DNA from: Culicoidibacter larvae
GTDB taxonomy: Bacteria; Bacillota_I; Bacilli_A; Culicoidibacterales; Culicoidibacteraceae
Assembly: GCF_005771635.1 (NCBI RefSeq)
Contig: NZ_VBWP01000001.1
Location: forward strand, 248,001 to 312,000
Length of the DNA stretch: 64,000 bases
Direction: 5' to 3'
How positions within the stretch are numbered: the first letter of the stretch is position 1; each line of letters begins with the position of its first letter. This document shows, one piece after another, positions 28,144-37,077 of the stretch. The notes under the pieces are model-generated. The model saw only the letters and a program-made list of their open reading frames with translations, was not told where the DNA came from and did not search any database. The position numbers and the translations under genes are program-made.

Positions 28144-29154
28144 ATGGCAGTAAAAGTAGCAATTAATGGATTCGGACGTATCGGACGTCTTGCGTTTCGT
28201 TTAATGTACGGACGCCCAGAATTTGAAATCGTAGCAATTAACGATTTAACTGCGCCAAAAATGTTAGCGCACTTATTAAAATATGATTCAGCTCAAGGAT
28301 CATACAAAGCAGATGCAATCACTAATGGTGATGATTCAATCACTGTAGATGGCAACACAATCAAAATCTACGCTGAGAAAAACCCAGCAGATCTTCCATG
28401 GAAAGATTTAAATGTAGATGTAGTATTAGAATGTACTGGATTCTTCACTGCGAAAGATAAAGCAGAATTACATATCCAAGCAGGAGCTAAACGCGTTGTT
28501 GTTTCAGCACCAGCTACCGGAGATTTAAAAACTGTTGTATTCAACGTTAACCATGACATTTTAGACGGAACTGAAACAGTTATTTCAGGTGCTTCATGTA
28601 CTACTAACTGTTTAGCGCCAATGGCTAAAGTATTAGAAGATAACTATGGAATCAGCCACGGGTTGATGACTACAGTTCATGCTTATACAAATGACCAAAG
28701 CACATTAGATGCACCACACCCTAAAGGAGATCTTCGTCGTGCTCGTGCAGCAGCTGCGAACATCGTTCCTAACTCAACTGGAGCTGCTAAAGCAATCGGT
28801 TTAGTAATTCCTTCATTAAAAGGAAAATTAGATGGTGGAGCTCAACGTGTACCAGTAATCACTGGATCATTAACTGAGTTAACAACTGTATTGAACAAAA
28901 ACGTAACTGTTGAAGAAATTAATGCAGCTATGAAAGCAGCATCTAACGAATCATTCGGATACACTGAAGATGAAATCGTATCAAGCGATGTAATCGGATG
29001 CCAATACGGATCATTATTCGATGCAACACAAACTCGTGTTATCGATGTTGACGGAAAACAATTAGTTAAAACAGTTTCTTGGTATGATAACGAAATGTCA
29101 TATACTGCTCAATTAGTTCGTACAGTAAAATACTTTGCTGAACACTTAAAATAA
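28144..29154 (+). CDS. gap: Glyceraldehyde-3-phosphate dehydrogenase, type I
   Basis: 336 residues. NAD-binding start [17 protein letters not shown], catalytic [18 protein letters not shown] (Cys in SCTTN), THAYTNDQ-type loop and C-terminal [16 protein letters not shown]. Codon use is strongly biased towards A/T-ending preferred codons, as expected for a highly expressed glycolytic gene. Residue 34 region (AINDLT) suggests NAD preference. A terminator follows. Confidence 0.98.
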   Translation: MAVKVAINGFGRIGRLAFRLMYGRPEFEIVAINDLTAPKMLAHLLKYDSAQGSYKADAITNGDDSITVDGNTIKIYAEKNPADLPWKDLNVDVVLECTGFFTAKDKAELHIQAGAKRVVVSAPATGDLKTVVFNVNHDILDGTETVISGASCTTNCLAPMAKVLEDNYGISHGLMTTVHAYTNDQSTLDAPHPKGDLRRARAAAANIVPNSTGAAKAIGLVIPSLKGKLDGGAQRVPVITGSLTELTTVLNKNVTVEEINAAMKAASNESFGYTEDEIVSSDVIGCQYGSLFDATQTRVIDVDGKQLVKTVSWYDNEMSYTAQLVRTVKYFAEHLK

Positions 29155-29166
29155 TTGAAGAAATTG

Positions 29167-29203
29167 AAAAGCGCGGTTCCTCAGGAGCCGTGCTTTTTTT
29201 CTT
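29167..29203 (+). terminator. Terminator after gap
   Basis: AAAAGCGCGGTTCC, loop TCA, GGAGCCGTGC and a long T run. Confidence 0.88.
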
Positions 29204-29261
29204 TTCCAAAAAATTTTTCCTGAAACAGAAAACTGGCAATAAAATATTTGTGCTATTATAA

Positions 29262-30014
<753 letters not shown>

Positions 30015-30020
30015 ACAAAC

Positions 30021-30049
30021 TTGTTTACCTGAAAGATAGCAGGTATAAT
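30021..30049 (+). promoter_or_regulatory. Promoter of the methyltransferase leader
   Basis: TTGTTT, a 17-base spacer, TATAAT, just after the deaminase-like gene. Confidence 0.75.
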
Positions 30050-30055
30050 AAAAGT

Positions 30056-30270
30056 GACGATATGAAAAATAATTGAGGTGAAGTCATCCGACACACTTGA
30101 TAATCAACAATCATGATTATAAGTATGCTTGGAGTAGTAGAATAAATCAAAATTGAAAACAAAATGAAGCTACAAATGTAGTTCGTTTTGTGTCAGTCTG
30201 ATTTATCTGCCAACTCCACCTTTATCAAAAAGCTGAAAAGCGCTGTGGAGTTGGTCCACAGCGCTTTTTT
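30056..30270 (+). promoter_or_regulatory. Riboswitch-like leader with terminator, before a methyltransferase gene
   Basis: Between promoter and gene lie about 215 structured bases. A long hairpin has an outer GGAGT/ACTCC, then AATAAATCA/TGATTTAT, then a 14-bp arm around AAAT (ACAAAATGAA.../...TTCGTTTTGT). A perfect terminator ends the leader (30236-30270, AAAGCGCTGTGGA...TCCACAGCGCTTT). CCAACTCCAC (30210-30219) can pair either with the outer arm or with GTGGAGTTGG (30245-30254) inside the terminator, so the two folds exclude each other. I could not match it to a known class. Confidence 0.65.
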
Positions 30271-30305
30271 CATATCGTCAATAAAAAGTGAAGGAGTTTA
30301 AACTA

Positions 30306-31121
30306 ATGAATAAACAATTATTAAAATATATGGCAACACGGCCGCAAACATATGCACCAAGTACCGAAAAATTTTGGGATGATGAATACATCTCGGCGCA
30401 AATGCTGAAAGCACATTTGAATCCTGATGCTGATGGAGCAACAAGATCGCATGCCTTTGTAGAAAAGTCAGCACGATGGATTGCCGGACTAGCCGACAAT
30501 TCGCGGCTGCTTGATCTTGGCTGCGGTCCAGGTATCTACGCGACCATATTCGCTGAATATGGCTTCGCAGTAACTGGCATAGATTTTTCGGCACGTTCAA
30601 TTGCTTATGCTAAAAAACAAAATCCGACTATTGATTACTTCTATCAAAATTATTTGGATCTTGAGTATGTTGGCGAGTTTGATATTATTACCCTCATTTA
30701 TTGTGATTTTGCTGTGTTACCGCCAGAGTCACAGCAAAACCTCTTACAAAGAATATATCGAGCATTAAAACCCGGCGGAAAGTTCATCTTTGATGTATTT
30801 TCGCCGGTGAAATATGCAGAAACAGTTGAACAAACTACCATCGAATACATGGAAAGCGGCTACTGGCGCCCGGAGCCGTATATTTGCATCAAGCGAGATT
30901 TGCAGTATACAGCGGAATCAGTTTATTTGGAACAGTATTTGGTACTGACTGAGGATAAACTAGCCTGCTACAATCTGTGGAATATGGCATTTACACAAAG
31001 TGAACTGGAACCAATGCTTGGGGCTGCCGGATTTGCGACGCTTCAATTTTATGATGATATAAGTGGTAGCCCATATACTGAACTCAGCGAGACAATTTGC
31101 GTAGTTGCTGAGAAGCTTTAG
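30306..31121 (+). CDS. Class I SAM-dependent methyltransferase
   Basis: 271 residues. SAM motif I is LLDLGCGPGIYATIFAEYGF, then motif II acid in VTGIDFSARSI, FDIITLIYCDFAVL and RALKPGGKFIFDVFSP. This is the methyltransferase 11/25 type; the substrate is not evident. The first 70 residues carry no clear motif. The start follows GAAGGAGTTTAAACTA. Its expression is probably set by the terminator-bearing leader directly upstream. Confidence 0.85.
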   Translation: MNKQLLKYMATRPQTYAPSTEKFWDDEYISAQMLKAHLNPDADGATRSHAFVEKSARWIAGLADNSRLLDLGCGPGIYATIFAEYGFAVTGIDFSARSIAYAKKQNPTIDYFYQNYLDLEYVGEFDIITLIYCDFAVLPPESQQNLLQRIYRALKPGGKFIFDVFSPVKYAETVEQTTIEYMESGYWRPEPYICIKRDLQYTAESVYLEQYLVLTEDKLACYNLWNMAFTQSELEPMLGAAGFATLQFYDDISGSPYTELSETICVVAEKL

Positions 31122-31131
31122 GAGAAATCTT

Positions 31132-31168
31132 AAAAACGGCGGAGCCACTGAGGAGCTCCGCCGTTTTT
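31132..31168 (+). terminator. Terminator after the methyltransferase gene
   Basis: AAAACGGCGGAGC, loop, GCTCCGCCGTTTTTG. Confidence 0.88.
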
Positions 31169-31173
31169 GTTCT

Positions 31174-31599
31174 TTATCCAATATATAAAATTCGAAATCG
31201 CAGAAAGGTGAAATATAGTAATAAATAAATGGCGATTGGAATAAATAGTAAAAGAAAGTTTTGTAATTGGATTGTTATGAATAAGCACAGCAGAGTAAAA
31301 ATAAGGAGTAAAATTTTAGCAAGCATGTCGTAGGTAAAGCTATGTTCAATATTAATGTACTGATTTTCATTTTCGTTTGAAATACTTTTTGTTGTAGTGT
31401 GACTTTTGAATCCTGATACGACTTTGACTTCATGCGTTCCAGCCCCAAGTTGGATGGTGCTTGATTCGCCGGGAAGCAGAGTGTCTACGTATTCTTGGTC
31501 AATATATATTTCGCATGGATTGATAAAGTCATTAGTTTTGTTGCTAAGCAAACGATATAGTAAAGTGTTATCGGAACGAATCAGTTTAATTGATGGCAT
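31174..31599 (-). CDS. Hypothetical membrane-anchored protein, 141 aa
   Basis: Not recognised as a named family. The first 85 residues look like a small beta domain (CEIYIDQEYVDTLLPGESS, IQLGAGTHEVKVVSGF), reminiscent of PEGA-type surface modules. Two closely spaced hydrophobic helices follow at about 94-110 and 112-134, with an aromatic, basic end. There is no signal peptide, so the beta domain is probably cytoplasmic. The start follows GAGGTACCAA. It is a lone leftward gene. Confidence 0.6.
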   Translation of the reverse strand: MPSIKLIRSDNTLLYRLLSNKTNDFINPCEIYIDQEYVDTLLPGESSTIQLGAGTHEVKVVSGFKSHTTTKSISNENENQYINIEHSFTYDMLAKILLLIFTLLCLFITIQLQNFLLLFIPIAIYLLLYFTFLRFRILYIG

Positions 31600-31678
31600 T
31601 TGGTACCTCGCATTTTTTAGTATATAAGCAATTATAAAGAGGAATTAAGAAGAAGTCTAGAAATTTTGAACAAATAGC

Positions 31679-31712
31679 ACGACAAAAGTGAAAAATAGGT
31701 CTATAATTATAG
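31679..31712 (+). promoter_or_regulatory. Rubrerythrin promoter with palindrome
   Basis: ACGACA, a 17-base spacer and TATAAT. The -10 lies inside the palindrome CTATAATTATAG (31701-31712), which partly resembles a PerR box. Peroxide control of rubrerythrin is known in related bacteria; here it is a suggestion only. Confidence 0.45.
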
Positions 31713-31813
31713 TTGTAGAGGCAGACTGCTTGAGTTGCTTCGCATGGATTATAACAACCTATTATTTATACAGCCTGCTATGCTACAGCAAGTATTTTAG
31801 GAGGTAATTGATT

Positions 31814-32362
31814 ATGGCTTTACAAGGTTCTAAAACAGAAAAAAATTTATTGGCGGCATTTGCCGGAGAAGCACAGGCGCATACTAAATATGAGTTCTTT
31901 GCGTCACAGGCAAAAAAAGACGGTTATGAACAAATCGCCGCAATTTTTGATGAGACTTCTCATAATGAGAAAGAACATGCTAAAATGTGGTTCAAGTTAT
32001 TGCATGATGGCAGTATGCCTGATACTCAGGCTAACTTGCAAGATTGTATTGATGGTGAACATTATGAACATACAGATATGTATGTTGAGTTTGCCCGAGT
32101 TGCTCGTGAGGAAGGGTTTAATGATATTGCCCGGCTCTTTGATGGTGTTGCTGCGGTTGAAAAAACACATGAAGATCGTTACTTGAAACTTTTGAAACAA
32201 GTTGAAGATGATTTAGTGTTCAAAAGCACTGACGGTGAAACTGTTTGGGTTTGCCGTAACTGCGGTCATGTTCATGTTGGACCGACTGCTCCGGCAGTAT
32301 GTCCGGTATGCAGTCATCCGCGTGCTTACTTTGAACGCCAAGCGGATAATTACGAAGGTTAG
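31814..32362 (+). CDS. rbr: Rubrerythrin
   Basis: 182 residues. The diiron helices carry the Glu/His ligands ([50 protein letters not shown]). A C-terminal rubredoxin-like domain binds iron through CRNCG and CPVCS. It reduces hydrogen peroxide in anaerobes and microaerophiles, so the host probably meets oxygen only in passing. The start follows TTAGGAGGTAATTGATT, and a terminator ends the transcript. Confidence 0.95.
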   Translation: MALQGSKTEKNLLAAFAGEAQAHTKYEFFASQAKKDGYEQIAAIFDETSHNEKEHAKMWFKLLHDGSMPDTQANLQDCIDGEHYEHTDMYVEFARVAREEGFNDIARLFDGVAAVEKTHEDRYLKLLKQVEDDLVFKSTDGETVWVCRNCGHVHVGPTAPAVCPVCSHPRAYFERQADNYEG

Positions 32363-32368
32363 AAGAAC

Positions 32369-32401
32369 AAAACCAGCTGCGCCAGGGCTCAGCTGGTTTT
32401 T
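32369..32401 (+). terminator. Terminator after rubrerythrin
   Basis: AAAACCAGCTG, loop, CAGCTGGTTTTT. Confidence 0.88.
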
Positions 32402-32440
32402 CTCCAAAAGATGGTATAATAGAAAATGAGGTGGTTTGTA

Positions 32441-32710
32441 ATGATAGTGATTGCGAATAATGAGCGGAATCGGATTCAGTTGATTATTGATGGCCAGGAA
32501 GCCGGAATTATTGATTATTTGATTTATGATAAGTATGCAAATGTTTCTCACACTGAAGTCTATCCGGAATTTGCTAAACGTGGCTATGCTGAGTTATTGG
32601 TTAAGAGTTTCATTAACTTTGCGGATAATAAGGGTTATACCAAAAAAGCGGTTTGTCCTTATGCTCTGGCTTATTTCAAGAAAAATAAAATTGATTTTGA
32701 GGCAGATTAA
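32441..32710 (+). CDS. Small GNAT-like acetyltransferase (YjdJ/NATD1 type)
   Basis: 89 residues. This short GNAT form has ISH-like beta strands (GIIDYLIYDKYANVSHTEVYPEF), the acetyl-CoA segment KRGYAELLVKSFINFADNKGY, and CPYALAYFKKN near the end. Members are general N-acetyltransferase-like proteins of unknown substrate. The ATG follows TGAGGTGGTTTGTA; an upstream in-frame ATG overlaps that ribosome-binding site. Confidence 0.8.
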   Translation: MIVIANNERNRIQLIIDGQEAGIIDYLIYDKYANVSHTEVYPEFAKRGYAELLVKSFINFADNKGYTKKAVCPYALAYFKKNKIDFEAD

Positions 32711-32716
32711 TTAGGC

Positions 32717-32745
32717 TTCACTTTTTTTATTGGGTGAGGTATAAT
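32717..32745 (+). promoter_or_regulatory. Promoter of the SMR leader
   Basis: TTCACT, a 17-base spacer, TATAAT, followed by about 100 bases of leader before the terminator. Confidence 0.65.
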
Positions 32746-32751
32746 GATAGT

Positions 32752-32853
32752 TGTTACGCGCCCCAATGTGCCGGCACGTACAATTCTTGCGTGTGCAAGG
32801 AAAATATGCAAAGTATAGAACTTTGAAGTACATCTTTTAGATGTGCTTTTTTT
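32752..32853 (+). promoter_or_regulatory. Structured leader with terminator before SMR genes (candidate guanidine-type riboswitch)
   Basis: The leader contains GTGCCGGCAC (self-complementary), TTCTTGC/GCAAGGAA, CAAAGT/ACTTTG, and then a terminator GTACATCTTTTAGATGTGC plus seven T (32828-32852). A terminator directly before the ribosome-binding site implies conditional read-through. SMR pairs of the YkkCD type are commonly governed by guanidine riboswitches. I could not match the bases to classes I-III from memory; class IV was not excluded. Confidence 0.55.
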
Positions 32854-32873
32854 GTTGGAAAGGAATGAGTTTT

Positions 32874-33218
32874 ATGGAATGGTTGTATTTAATTATTGCC
32901 GGAATTTGCGAATTGGTTTGGGCTTTTGAACTGGAGGCGTCGCATAGCTTTACGATTCTACTGCCCAGTGTTATTGCGATTGGTTTTATTATTGTGAGTT
33001 TCTTTTTGTTTGCTAAGGCGATGCAGAAAATTGCAATTGGTACGGCCTATGCGATTTTTACCGGTATCGGTGCTGCCGGTACTGCAATTGTAGGCATTGT
33101 GCTTTTGAATGAGAGTGTCAGTATCTGGAAGATTTTGGCATTGGTTTGTTTGCTGGCAGGCATTATTGGCTTGAAATTAAGCGATAATCCTAAAAAAGAG
33201 GAGGCTGAACAAGTATGA
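32874..33218 (+). CDS. Small multidrug resistance transporter, YkkC-like subunit
   Basis: 114 residues with four membrane helices. The SMR glutamate is in the first helix (GICELVWAFELEAS) and the signature GTAYAIFTGIGAAGTAIVGI in the third. It resembles Bacillus YkkC, which pairs with YkkD to export guanidinium or cationic compounds by proton exchange. The chosen ATG lies nine bases after GGAAAGGA. The gene overlaps its partner by four bases (ATGA), implying translational coupling and a heterodimer. Confidence 0.88.
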   Translation: MEWLYLIIAGICELVWAFELEASHSFTILLPSVIAIGFIIVSFFLFAKAMQKIAIGTAYAIFTGIGAAGTAIVGIVLLNESVSIWKILALVCLLAGIIGLKLSDNPKKEEAEQV

Positions 33219-33529
33219 GTTGGTTATTATTAATTACCGCCGGATTATTTGAAACCGGGTTTGTTATTACTTTGAAGTTATCGGATGGATTTAAAAAATT
33301 ATGGTTTTCAGTACTAACAGTTGTTTGCATGGTGTGTAGTTTCTGGCTGCTATCAGTTGCTTTAGAGACTATTCCACTAGGAACCGGGTATGCAATATGG
33401 ACCGGCATCGGTGCTCTCGGCAGCGTGCTGGTTGGTATTCTTTTTTTCAAGGAAAGTGCAAGACCGCTTAAACTATTATGTATTGCAATGATTGTTGCCG
33501 GAGTAGTTGGCTTAAAACTGGCAAGCTAG
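33215..33529 (+). CDS. Small multidrug resistance transporter, YkkD-like subunit
   Basis: 104 residues, four helices. The active-site Glu is in TAGLFETGFVITLK, and the third-helix signature is PLGTGYAIWTGIGALGSVLVGI. The pattern follows YkkD. The paired, overlapping arrangement and the regulated leader favour guanidinium or toxic-cation export. It ends close to the TraB/GumN promoter. Confidence 0.88.
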   Translation: MSWLLLITAGLFETGFVITLKLSDGFKKLWFSVLTVVCMVCSFWLLSVALETIPLGTGYAIWTGIGALGSVLVGILFFKESARPLKLLCIAMIVAGVVGLKLAS

Positions 33530-33538
33530 CAGAGTAGA

Positions 33539-33609
33539 TTGACAATTGTTGCTGAAAGTGTTTATATAGAACTAATATGATACCACCCGTTTGACGGGCG
33601 GCTGGTATC
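33539..33609 (+). promoter_or_regulatory. Promoter and GC-rich hairpin before the TraB/GumN gene
   Basis: TTGACA, a 17-base spacer, TTATAT (33562-33567). The start of the RNA folds into GATACCA...TGGTATC with an inner CCCGTTTGACGGG (33579-33609), 12 bases upstream of AGGAGG. Confidence 0.65.
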
Positions 33610-33633
33610 ATCCGACACACTTAGGAGGCGGCT

Positions 33634-34431
33634 ATGGATATTAATTGGCCAATATATAAAATTGAGCGCCTTGGTCATTGCGGATACTTAATGGGAACGA
33701 TTCATCTGGGCAGTCAGCAGATGTATCCGTTGCCAAAGTTTATTGTAAATACTTTAGCACAGAGTAAGCAATTGATTACCGAGATGTCAGCAACAGAAAC
33801 CGGATCAGCCGGCGAGTTAATGGAAGACGAAGCAATGCTTGAACCAGGAACAGTTATTGCGGATATATTAGAACCGGATGTGTTTGAGTATCTACTTGAA
33901 CGCGCTGAAGAGTATGAATTAGAACTTACTGAGTTTGAAAACTATCGTCCATGGTATATAGCCACTTTCTTTACTTCACTTGCTTACAAGCAAACCGGGA
34001 AATCAATGCTCTATGGTGTTGATTTGCAGCTGCAGCGTTTGGCAAAACAAAATAATTTACTTGGAGTAGGTCTGGAAACTGCTGATGCTCAAATTAATGA
34101 GGTTGCCGGTGCATATCCGGATAGTGATGCAAATGATATTATTCGTTCAATCATTCCTCAAGCAACAGTTTCAGATGAGATTGAAGTTATTTATCAGGCC
34201 TATATCAATGATAATCCAACGACACTTACCGAACAGATAAATGAGCTTGCTGAAAATATTACTGTCGGCCGCAACAAAGCTTGGACGCCAATTATTGCCA
34301 ATTTGGTAATGAATGATGCCAAGCCATTTATAGCTGTAGGCTTTGGTCATTTACATGGTTATGATGGCTTGATAAAGCTGCTGCAGAACCAAGGTTTTAC
34401 GGTTGATAAATTGCTTGGAAATGTACAATAA
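33634..34431 (+). CDS. TraB/GumN family protein
   Basis: 265 residues. The two conserved histidine motifs of this family are present: GTIHLGSQQMYPLP near residue 22 and VGFGHLHGYDGLIKLLQ near the end, with GVGLETADAQ between. Related proteins (TIKI, pheromone shutdown TraB, PrgY) are thought to be metalloproteases. No signal peptide or membrane helix is visible, so it appears cytoplasmic. The start follows AGGAGGCGGCT. Confidence 0.82.
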   Translation: MDINWPIYKIERLGHCGYLMGTIHLGSQQMYPLPKFIVNTLAQSKQLITEMSATETGSAGELMEDEAMLEPGTVIADILEPDVFEYLLERAEEYELELTEFENYRPWYIATFFTSLAYKQTGKSMLYGVDLQLQRLAKQNNLLGVGLETADAQINEVAGAYPDSDANDIIRSIIPQATVSDEIEVIYQAYINDNPTTLTEQINELAENITVGRNKAWTPIIANLVMNDAKPFIAVGFGHLHGYDGLIKLLQNQGFTVDKLLGNVQ

Positions 34432-34440
34432 ATAAGGCTA

Positions 34441-34483
34441 AAACGCACTAGTTTTCACTAATGAAAAATTTAGTGCGTATTTC
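34441..34483 (+). terminator. Hairpin after the TraB/GumN gene
   Basis: CGCACTA...TAGTGCG with A-rich left and T-rich right flanks (ATTTCTTT). It is a plausible terminator with a long loop. Confidence 0.6.
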
Positions 34484-34484
34484 T

Positions 34485-34512
34485 TTGCATGTAAAAAGAG
34501 TTGCGTTATAAT
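34485..34512 (+). promoter_or_regulatory. Promoter of candidate small RNA
   Basis: TTGCAT, a 16-base spacer, TATAAT. No ribosome-binding site or start codon follows before the terminator at 34604. Confidence 0.7.
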
Positions 34513-34518
34513 AATTTT

Positions 34519-34638
34519 GCTAGTCAATAGACTACGCAACTGTATGCACGTTTAAATTCTACTTTTCCCCCCTTAAGTCTTGATTTATACCTGCTACATC
34601 TGCAAAGACCACCGAGTGATGACGGTGGTCTTTTTTTT
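34519..34638 (+). ncRNA. Candidate trans-acting small RNA with C6 motif
   Basis: The interval between a good promoter and a strong terminator (34604-34638, AAAGACCACCG...CGGTGGTCTTTTTTTT) gives an RNA of about 120 nt without an open frame. Its middle, CTACTTTTCCCCCCTTAAG (34560-34578), is unpaired in any fold I can draw and is complementary to Shine-Dalgarno sequences. Size, C-rich loop and 3' terminator recall the RoxS/RsaE class of Firmicutes. A terminated leader of the PTS operon downstream is the main alternative, but that operon has its own promoter. Confidence 0.6.
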
Positions 34639-34659
34639 ATCTTTTTTTGCAAACTACTC

Positions 34660-34705
34660 TAGACAAGTTCGAAAATGTATGTTATGCTTCTTGTAAGCGG
34701 ATACA
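34660..34705 (+). promoter_or_regulatory. Promoter and cre-like site of the glycoasparagine-type operon
   Basis: TAGACA (34660-34665), a 17-base spacer, TATGCT (34683-34688). TTGTAAGCGGATACA (34691-34705) fits the cre consensus WTGNAANCGNWNNCW exactly and covers the expected transcription start, the usual position for CcpA roadblock repression. Hence the operon is probably under glucose catabolite repression. Confidence 0.65.
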
Positions 34706-34743
34706 GGAAATTCCGTAAAAAATTCTATTTGGAGGTATATGTT

Positions 34744-36039
34744 ATGTTAGAGTCTATTGAAAAAGTGATGGAACATTTTTTAATGCCGGTAGCAGCATGG
34801 GTAGGACGAAATCGTTATATTGGCGCGATTAGAGATGCTTTCATTACCTTCACGCCATTCATTATTGCAGCATCGTTGTTTTTGATTGTTACATCATTTC
34901 CGATTCCTGCATACCAAGATTTTATGGCAGGTTTTATTGGAGAGAACTGGTCAACATATCTTGAGTATTCATTTGCGGCAACATTTCCGTTCATGGGAAT
35001 GTTTATCTCATTTTTAGTAGCGTATAAGTTAGCACGTTCTTATGAGATTGAGGGTATTTCAGCTGGTTTGCTTTCAGTTATATGTTTTCTGACAATTACT
35101 CCTCAAGCAAGCGTTGATACTTTTGGTGGGGTATTGCCAATGGAATGGCTGGGTAGTAAAGGTTTATTGGTTGGTATGGTAATTGCCATTATATCAACCG
35201 AAGTTTTACGTTTGTTCTTAAGAAAAAATTGGGTTATCAAATTACCTGAGGGTGTGCCGCCAGCAGTATCAGCATCATTTGCGGCAATTATTCCAGCGTT
35301 AGTAATGATGATCGTGATGTTGTTAGTGCGTAATGGTTTTGCAATGACTTCATTTGGGACTTTCCATCAATTAATTTATCAAGTGCTGGCAACACCAATT
35401 CGTAGTTTTGGAACGTCATTGGTTGGTGCGATTCTGACAGTAGTGGCGATTTCGTTATTATGGTCAGTCGGAATTAATAGTGGGTCATTGGTTAATGGTA
35501 TTTTACGTCCTTTCTGGCTGGAAAACCAAGAAATCAATATGGCTGCTATAAAATTAGGTCAAACACCACCTAATATTGTTACTGAACAATTTTACGATAT
35601 GATTTGGATGGGCGGTGCCGGGGTTACTTTAGCACTGGTAATTGTTATACTAATAGTAGCTAAGGGTAAACAAAACCGTATGATTGGTGCTTTATCAGTA
35701 GCACCGGGAATTTTCAATATTAATGAGCCGGTATTGTTTGGGGTACCAGTTATCTTGAACCCGATTATGTTAATTCCGTTTAACGTTGTGCCAATTGTTA
35801 TGGTTGTTACACAGTATGCAGCAATGGCTATTGGTTTGGTGGCTCGGCCAACCGGGGTAGTTATCCCGTGGACAACACCACCGGTAATCAGTGGCTTTAT
35901 TATTACCGGGCATTGGAGTGGCGCAGTTATGCAGATTGTCAATCTGATTATTGCCGGACTCATTTACTTACCGTTTATTTTATTTATTGACAGACAACAA
36001 GTGAAGCAGGAGAACGAATTAGCTGCTGCAGAAAAATAA
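34744..36039 (+). CDS. PTS lactose/cellobiose-family IIC permease
   Basis: 431 residues with about ten membrane helices. It matches the CelB/ChbC type of EIIC: N-terminal FLMPVAAWVGRNRYIGAIRDAF, ISAGLLSVICFL, the sugar-site region FNINEPVLFGVPVILNP and WTTPPVISGFIITGHWSGA. This family imports beta-linked disaccharides such as cellobiose and N,N'-diacetylchitobiose. No IIA or IIB partner is in the operon, so they must be encoded elsewhere. The start follows TTGGAGGTATATGTT. First gene of the operon that runs to 43831. Confidence 0.9.
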   Translation: MLESIEKVMEHFLMPVAAWVGRNRYIGAIRDAFITFTPFIIAASLFLIVTSFPIPAYQDFMAGFIGENWSTYLEYSFAATFPFMGMFISFLVAYKLARSYEIEGISAGLLSVICFLTITPQASVDTFGGVLPMEWLGSKGLLVGMVIAIISTEVLRLFLRKNWVIKLPEGVPPAVSASFAAIIPALVMMIVMLLVRNGFAMTSFGTFHQLIYQVLATPIRSFGTSLVGAILTVVAISLLWSVGINSGSLVNGILRPFWLENQEINMAAIKLGQTPPNIVTEQFYDMIWMGGAGVTLALVIVILIVAKGKQNRMIGALSVAPGIFNINEPVLFGVPVILNPIMLIPFNVVPIVMVVTQYAAMAIGLVARPTGVVIPWTTPPVISGFIITGHWSGAVMQIVNLIIAGLIYLPFILFIDRQQVKQENELAAAEK

Positions 36040-36056
36040 GATTGGAATGATTGAAC

Positions 36057-37013
36057 ATGAGAAAAAGAAACTGGGTGGCTATTGCAACATGGCGCATGGC
36101 TTTAGAAGGATTTGTGCAGCATGAAGCGGCAATTCGTGATGGTAAACGCGCAAGTGAGTTTATTCCTGATTTAGTGCAGGCGGTTGAAGATTATCCGTTT
36201 TATAAATCAGTAGGGTACGGCGGCTTACCAAATGAAAATGGTGTTGTGCAATTAGATGCTGCATTTATGGATGGCGATACTTTAGCATTTGGTGCAATTG
36301 CCGGAATTGAAGATTTTGCAAATCCGATTCGGATTGCTAAGCAATTAAGTGTTGAGCGCTATAATAGTTTTTTGGTTGGTGAGGGCGCAATGGAGTATGC
36401 GCGAAACGCAGGTTTCGCTCAGAAGCCAATGTTGACTGAACGGGCTGAAAAGCTTTGGCAGATTCGTAAACGAGATATCGTTGAGAAGGGCTTGGCGCCA
36501 TATGATGGTCATGATACGGTGTGTATTATGGCGCAGGATCAGGAAGGCTCGATTGTAGCCGGAACGTCAACCAGCGGGCTTTTTATGAAAAAAGCCGGTC
36601 GTGTTGGTGATTCACCGATTTCTGGTTCGGGATTATATGCTGATAGTGAAGCGGGCGCTGCGGCGGCGACTGGACTTGGCGAAGATATTATGAAGACTTG
36701 TGTTTCTTTTCAAACCGTTCTGTTTATGCAAGCGGGAATGACGGCGCAGGATGCTGTGGATAAAGCAGTGAGTCAGGCGACGGCGCAATTAGTTCGCCAT
36801 CGCGGAGTTGCCGGTGATATCTCAGTTGTGTGTGTTGATAAGGATGGCAATTTTGGTGCTGCAACAAACACAGATGAATTTTCTTATGTAGTTATGGGTG
36901 AAGATATGCGTCCGACGGTTTATTTGACTGATAAGCATGGCGAGCACCGTTTAGCTGATGAGGCATGGATGCAAGCTTATTATGATGAACGTCATAAGAA
37001 AATAGAAGATTAA
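36057..37013 (+). CDS. N4-(beta-N-acetylglucosaminyl)-L-asparaginase (glycosylasparaginase)
   Basis: 318 residues. The precursor cleaves itself before Thr154 in GHDTVCIMAQD, which becomes the N-terminal nucleophile. Further family signatures are GTSTSGLFMKKAGRVGDSPI (substrate-binding Arg-Val-Gly-Asp) and ATGLGEDIMKT. It splits GlcNAc-Asn into aspartate and an amino sugar. No signal peptide is visible, unlike secreted bacterial homologues, so it should act on imported substrate, consistent with the PTS gene 17 bases upstream. The start is the ATG six bases after an in-frame TTG. Confidence 0.9.
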   Translation: MRKRNWVAIATWRMALEGFVQHEAAIRDGKRASEFIPDLVQAVEDYPFYKSVGYGGLPNENGVVQLDAAFMDGDTLAFGAIAGIEDFANPIRIAKQLSVERYNSFLVGEGAMEYARNAGFAQKPMLTERAEKLWQIRKRDIVEKGLAPYDGHDTVCIMAQDQEGSIVAGTSTSGLFMKKAGRVGDSPISGSGLYADSEAGAAAATGLGEDIMKTCVSFQTVLFMQAGMTAQDAVDKAVSQATAQLVRHRGVAGDISVVCVDKDGNFGAATNTDEFSYVVMGEDMRPTVYLTDKHGEHRLADEAWMQAYYDERHKKIED

Positions 37014-37077
37014 TTTTCGGCAAACTGAAGTGTTGCAACGGAGAAGAATGTAAGAGTACGAGAAAGAAGGCTGTATT

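Noticed and set aside
30236-30270. T-box leader for the methyltransferase gene
   Set aside because: The conserved T-box antiterminator core GGGTGGNACCGCG is absent and the gene is not an amino-acid gene.
30084-33622. The 15-mer TCATCCGACACACTT occurs in two leaders, at 30084 and 33608
   Set aside because: About two chance 15-mer repeats are expected in 64 kb, the match does not extend on either side, and the surrounding folds differ.
35592-35963. 123-residue antisense frame in the PTS gene
   Set aside because: Ile/Thr/Pro-rich shadow of membrane-helix codons.
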